Shown: positions 60,962-64,000 of the stretch, piece after piece
Position numbering within the stretch: position 1 is the stretch's first letter
How the letters are laid out: each line of letters opens with the position of its first letter
Assembly: GCA_003290165.1 (NCBI GenBank)
Contig: QNQO01009133.1
Location: 1 to 64,000 of the forward strand
Length of the DNA: 64,000 nt
Direction of reading: 5' to 3'
Source: Berberis thunbergii
Lineage: Eukaryota; Streptophyta; Magnoliopsida; Ranunculales; Berberidaceae
Notes under the pieces: model-generated
What the model saw: the letters and a program-made list of their open reading frames with translations, nothing else
What the model was told of the DNA's origin: nothing
The model's database searches: none
Position numbers and translations under genes: made by a program

Positions 60962-61917
60962 AATAGAAAGACGCCGTAGGAAGTTGAGCACCCCTGGCAT
61001 GGTTCCCTTAGGTTTCTCTCAAGGAAGCAAGCTTCTCGCCTCAGGGGAAAGGTGAAGGCTGTTCCCAAGGATGATCCAACCAACCTTGCAGGCTTACTGG
61101 TTTCTTGGGTTACAAAGAAATCTGAGTCAAAGCTTCATAAGAAAGACATGCGAGGCTGTGACCATCATTGCAACTCCTCTACCAGTGGTTGTCATTGGAA
61201 TGGTTGCTTATATTAAAATACCTCAATTCGTGCATTGAACACAGTGTATGCCCAGCATTTAAGTGAGGAAGTCGGAAGAGCTTCTACAAGAACTACTGGA
61301 AATCCAAGAAGAAGGCTTTCACAAAGTACTCCAAGAAGTATGAGACTGAAGAAGGAAAGAAAGACATCCAAACACAGCTTGAGAATGACGACATATGCAA
61401 CTGTCATCCGTGTTTTGACTCGCACTCAGAGATGAGGAAAATGAAGGTTTTAAACAGAAAAAACTACATCTGATGGAAATCCAGGTTAATGGTGGAACCA
61501 TTGCACTGAAGGTGGATTATGCATATAAATTCTTTGAGAAGCAAATCCTGTTGATTCTGTTTTCCAAAAAGGTGAAATGATTGTCATTAATGTTGTCACC
61601 AAGGGTAAGGTTATGAAGGTGTTCTGACCCTTTGGGTTGTCACTCATCTGCCCCGTAAGATTCACAGTGGTCTGCGTAAGGTGGCTTGTATTGTTGCTTG
61701 GCATCCTGCGATGGTCTCCTTCACAGTTGCAATGGCTGATCAAATGGGTATCACCACCGTACTGAAATGAACAAGAAATCTTACAAGCTTGGGGAGGGCT
61801 GGCCAAGAGTCTCACACAGCTATGAATGAATTTGACAGTATTGAGAAGGATATAGCTCCAATCGGTGGGTTCCCTCACTATGGTGTGGTGAAGGATGATG
61901 ATATGCACTGATATTCC
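60962..61917 (+). pseudogene. RPL3: Processed pseudogene of ribosomal protein L3 (uL3)
   Basis: Pieces of uL3 can be read in order without introns: a segment near GCATGGTTCCCTTAGGTTTC (HGSLGFL), AAGGATGATCCAACCAA (KDDPT), then AACACAGTGTATGCCCAGCA (NTVYAQHLSEE). KYSKKYETEEGKKDIQTQ, GGVTIA-like and VACIxAWHPA segments follow, ending at GGGTTCCCTCACTATGGTGT ([11 protein letters not shown]). The frame is broken many times by short indels and a loss after GYK. The last quarter of the gene is missing and the gypsy LTR starts 30 bp further on. Plant RPL3 genes have several introns, so the continuity points to retroposition. No poly(A) tail is available to confirm it. Confidence 0.85.
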
Positions 61918-61946
61918 CAAGCAGCAACTTAAAAGGAAATAAGAAT

Positions 61947-62350
61947 TGTCTGACAGCAAAGAGTAGGAAGAAACAGTAAGGCAAACCTTTTATTGATGAA
62001 AGGAAGTGATGATACAAGGTGTACAAGCTTTCGAGAGGCTTGACTCTCCTCAACTCGAGCAACAGCTCTGTTTACAGAATTCTAAGATCCCCCATTATGA
62101 CTGTCACCACTTCTATTTATACAACATACATGTTTACAACAACTTGATAATTTGTTACAACTGATATCACAGCCTCTTGCCAGCTTGACATCCAGTCACA
62201 ACTGATACAGCTATTTGCCAACTTGACATCCAGCCCTGCAACCTGGTTAGCTTTCTTGACAGAGAAGCAACTAATTGCTTCTAACTGCTTGGTAGCCTCT
62301 TCACTTCCTTGTTCCGCCTTGTGTAAACATGCCTAACTGGCGGCCTATCA
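61947..62350 (-). repeat. LTR of the gypsy element
   Basis: 404 bp, TGTCTGACAG...GGCCTATCA on the plus strand, with the purine tract immediately to the right, as expected for the 3' LTR of a minus-strand element. Confidence 0.75.
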
Positions 62351-62351
62351 A

Positions 62352-64000
62352 TACCTCCTCCTAAAAGAGCCACCTTGTCTGCAAGGTGGAAATCAGGAAA
62401 TTGAGAATCAATTACTGAAAAATCTTCCCAAGTAGCCTCAAAAAATGGGCAAACCCTTCCAATGAATGAGAACTTCAACAGAGGTACCACCCCCCTTTTT
62501 ACGCACTTCTAGCACAGAAGTTATCATGAACCCCAGGTCTTCAGTCAATTGTGGAAGAGGAAACGAGGTAGCATCACATTGGCCCTTAGCTCGGCGCAAT
62601 TGAGATATATGAAATACAGGGTGAATAGCAGCACTAGGAGGTAATTCTAACTTGTAAGCTACTGCCCCAATTCTCTGTAAGACTGTATAGGGACCATAAT
62701 ACCTAGCTGCCAGCTTCGGAATAGGCTTATGAACTAATGATTGATGGCGGTAGGGCCTCAACTTAAGAAATACCTTATTGCCAACAGTAAATTCATCCTC
62801 TCGTTTGGAAAAGTCAGTTTGCCTTTTCATCCGTTGTTGCGCCCTCAAAAGATGCATGCGTAGGTCGTCAAGAATTGCATCTCTTTCCATCAGCAATTCT
62901 TCCACAGTAGACACAGTGGTACTACCCTTATCAATTTTCAATAATCGAGGAAGGTCTCGCCCATATAATGCTTTGAATGGAGTGCACCCCAGAGAAGTGT
63001 GGAAAGAAGTATAGTACCAATATTCAGCCCAAGCTAACCAACGAATCCACTGCTTTGGTTTGTCTGACACAAAACACCGCAAATAAGTTTTCAAGCAGCG
63101 ATTGATCACCTCGGATTGACCATCTGTCTGGGGATGATAAGTCGTGCTACGCTTTAAAAAGGTTCCCTGAAGACGAAACAACTCCCGCCAAAAATGACTC
63201 AAAAATTTTATCTCTATTATGGAGGCGGGGAAACCATGTAGTCGGACTACCTCCTGAATAAAAATCTGAGCCACAGTGGTAGTCGTAAAAGGGTGACTTA
63301 AGCCAATAAAATGGGCGTATTTGCTTAATCGATCCACCACCACTAATACTGTATCCACCCCTTTGACCCGCGGCAGTGACTCGATAAAATCCATGGTGAT
63401 TTCCTCCCAGACATGACCTAGTAATGGAATGGGTTGTAACAGGCCTGCAGGAGATACCACTATGTTTTTATTCCGCTGACAATTGGTGCACTCTCCCACC
63501 CATTTGGCAATGTCGGATCTCATGCCAACCCAATAAAATTCCTTAGCCATTCTCTGGTAGGTTTTTGTTTCTCCGGAATGACCTCCTACCAGTGTGCTAT
63601 GGAACTTAGCAAATAAAATAGGAAGAATAGAAGATTTTTGTGCCAAAACCACTCTACCTTTGTACAACAGGAGTCCTTGATGTACAGTGAACCCCAAATG
63701 TGAGATATTGCGCTCCTCTATGTCAAGTTTTATGTGCTGGAAGGTCTCATCTGCTTCCACCTATTGGCGCACTTGCTGCCAATCCATCCAGTGAGGCACC
63801 ACTAGTGTTCCACATTCCGAAATAGAAGCCCTTCTGGAGAGAGCATCAACAACCACATTGGATTTTCCTGGATTGTATTCAATCTCAAAATCATAACTCA
63901 TCAACTTGGTCACCCACTTTTGATATTCTCCCCCTATCACCCTCTGTTCCAGTAAGTATTTCAAACTTTTATGATCCGTCTTTACCACAAACTTCTTACC
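62352..64000 (-). pseudogene. Gypsy pol remnant: RNase H end, integrase, chromodomain
   Basis: RNase H: TDHKSLKYLLEQRV and DALSRR. Integrase: a zinc-binding FHSTLVGGHSGE...CTNCQRNK, MDFIESLPRVKGVDTVLVVV with the first Asp, and YHPQTDGQSEVINRCLKTYL with the Glu. The region that should hold the second catalytic Asp reads PASIIEIKFLSHFW, with residues missing. The chromodomain start EVLIHWKGLP runs into TGA through a T run one base too long, and the rest continues in another frame (FEATWEDFSVIDSQFPDFHL). A TAG separates the RNase H end from the integrase at 63761. It is not functional as written. Confidence 0.88.

Larger units (their letters stand above)
61947..64000 (-). mobile_element. Ty3/gypsy chromovirus, 3' part, continues beyond the window
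   Basis: Minus-strand order RNase H end, integrase, chromodomain, purine tract (AGGAGGAGGTAT) and LTR. Only the 3' LTR is in the window. Confidence 0.9.

Overview
The window is nuclear DNA of a flowering plant, most likely a eudicot. The genes have many introns and plant-specific products: a receptor-like kinase, a plastid-targeted lumenal protein, a pfkB sugar kinase with a transit-peptide exon, a plant ESCRT-I subunit and a plant DENN protein. The space between and inside them is filled with plant transposons (Ty1/copia, Ty3/gypsy chromovirus, hAT, CACTA, Mutator-like fold-backs, Tourist-like MITE). Nothing bacterial or organellar was seen. Exon boundaries come from reading GT-AG sites and protein continuity by eye, so they are models and not transcript evidence.

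Layout: 1-8982 (-) ALE2-like receptor kinase whose 3' end lies outside the window; 11675-12666 (+) small three-exon thylakoid-lumen-type protein; 13085-22200 (-) pfkB-family carbohydrate kinase with two alternative 5' ends; 24982-32612 (-) decayed copia retrotransposon with a 1.4 kb hAT element nested in one LTR; 35640-36809 (-) single-exon, intact ELC/VPS23A (TSG101-type ESCRT-I subunit); 37400-42721 repeats, a CACTA element and a MITE; 43253-57083 and onward (+) DENN-domain protein whose introns hold several insertions; 58003-60144 a short LTR element without pol; about 60962-61917 (+) a processed pseudogene of ribosomal protein L3; 61947 to the end (-) a Ty3/gypsy chromovirus leaving the window.

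The genes are unrelated housekeeping or developmental loci and do not form a pathway. The most interesting material is in the mobile DNA and gene structure: (a) a family of four G-rich fold-back elements, two with 9-bp target duplications; (b) five non-autonomous hAT-like elements, one carrying the 5' end of a KDEL-receptor-like gene, two carrying a TATA box, an AAACCCTAA telo-box and a pyrimidine array that look like captured promoter/5' UTR; (c) a pfkB gene with one cytosolic-type and one plastid-type first-exon set feeding the same body, the plastid set ending in a stop codon at its last splice junction; (d) repeated one-base insertions and deletions in otherwise well-kept exons, clustered in the receptor kinase.

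I found no CRISPR array, rRNA, tRNA gene or other classical RNA gene that I could support.
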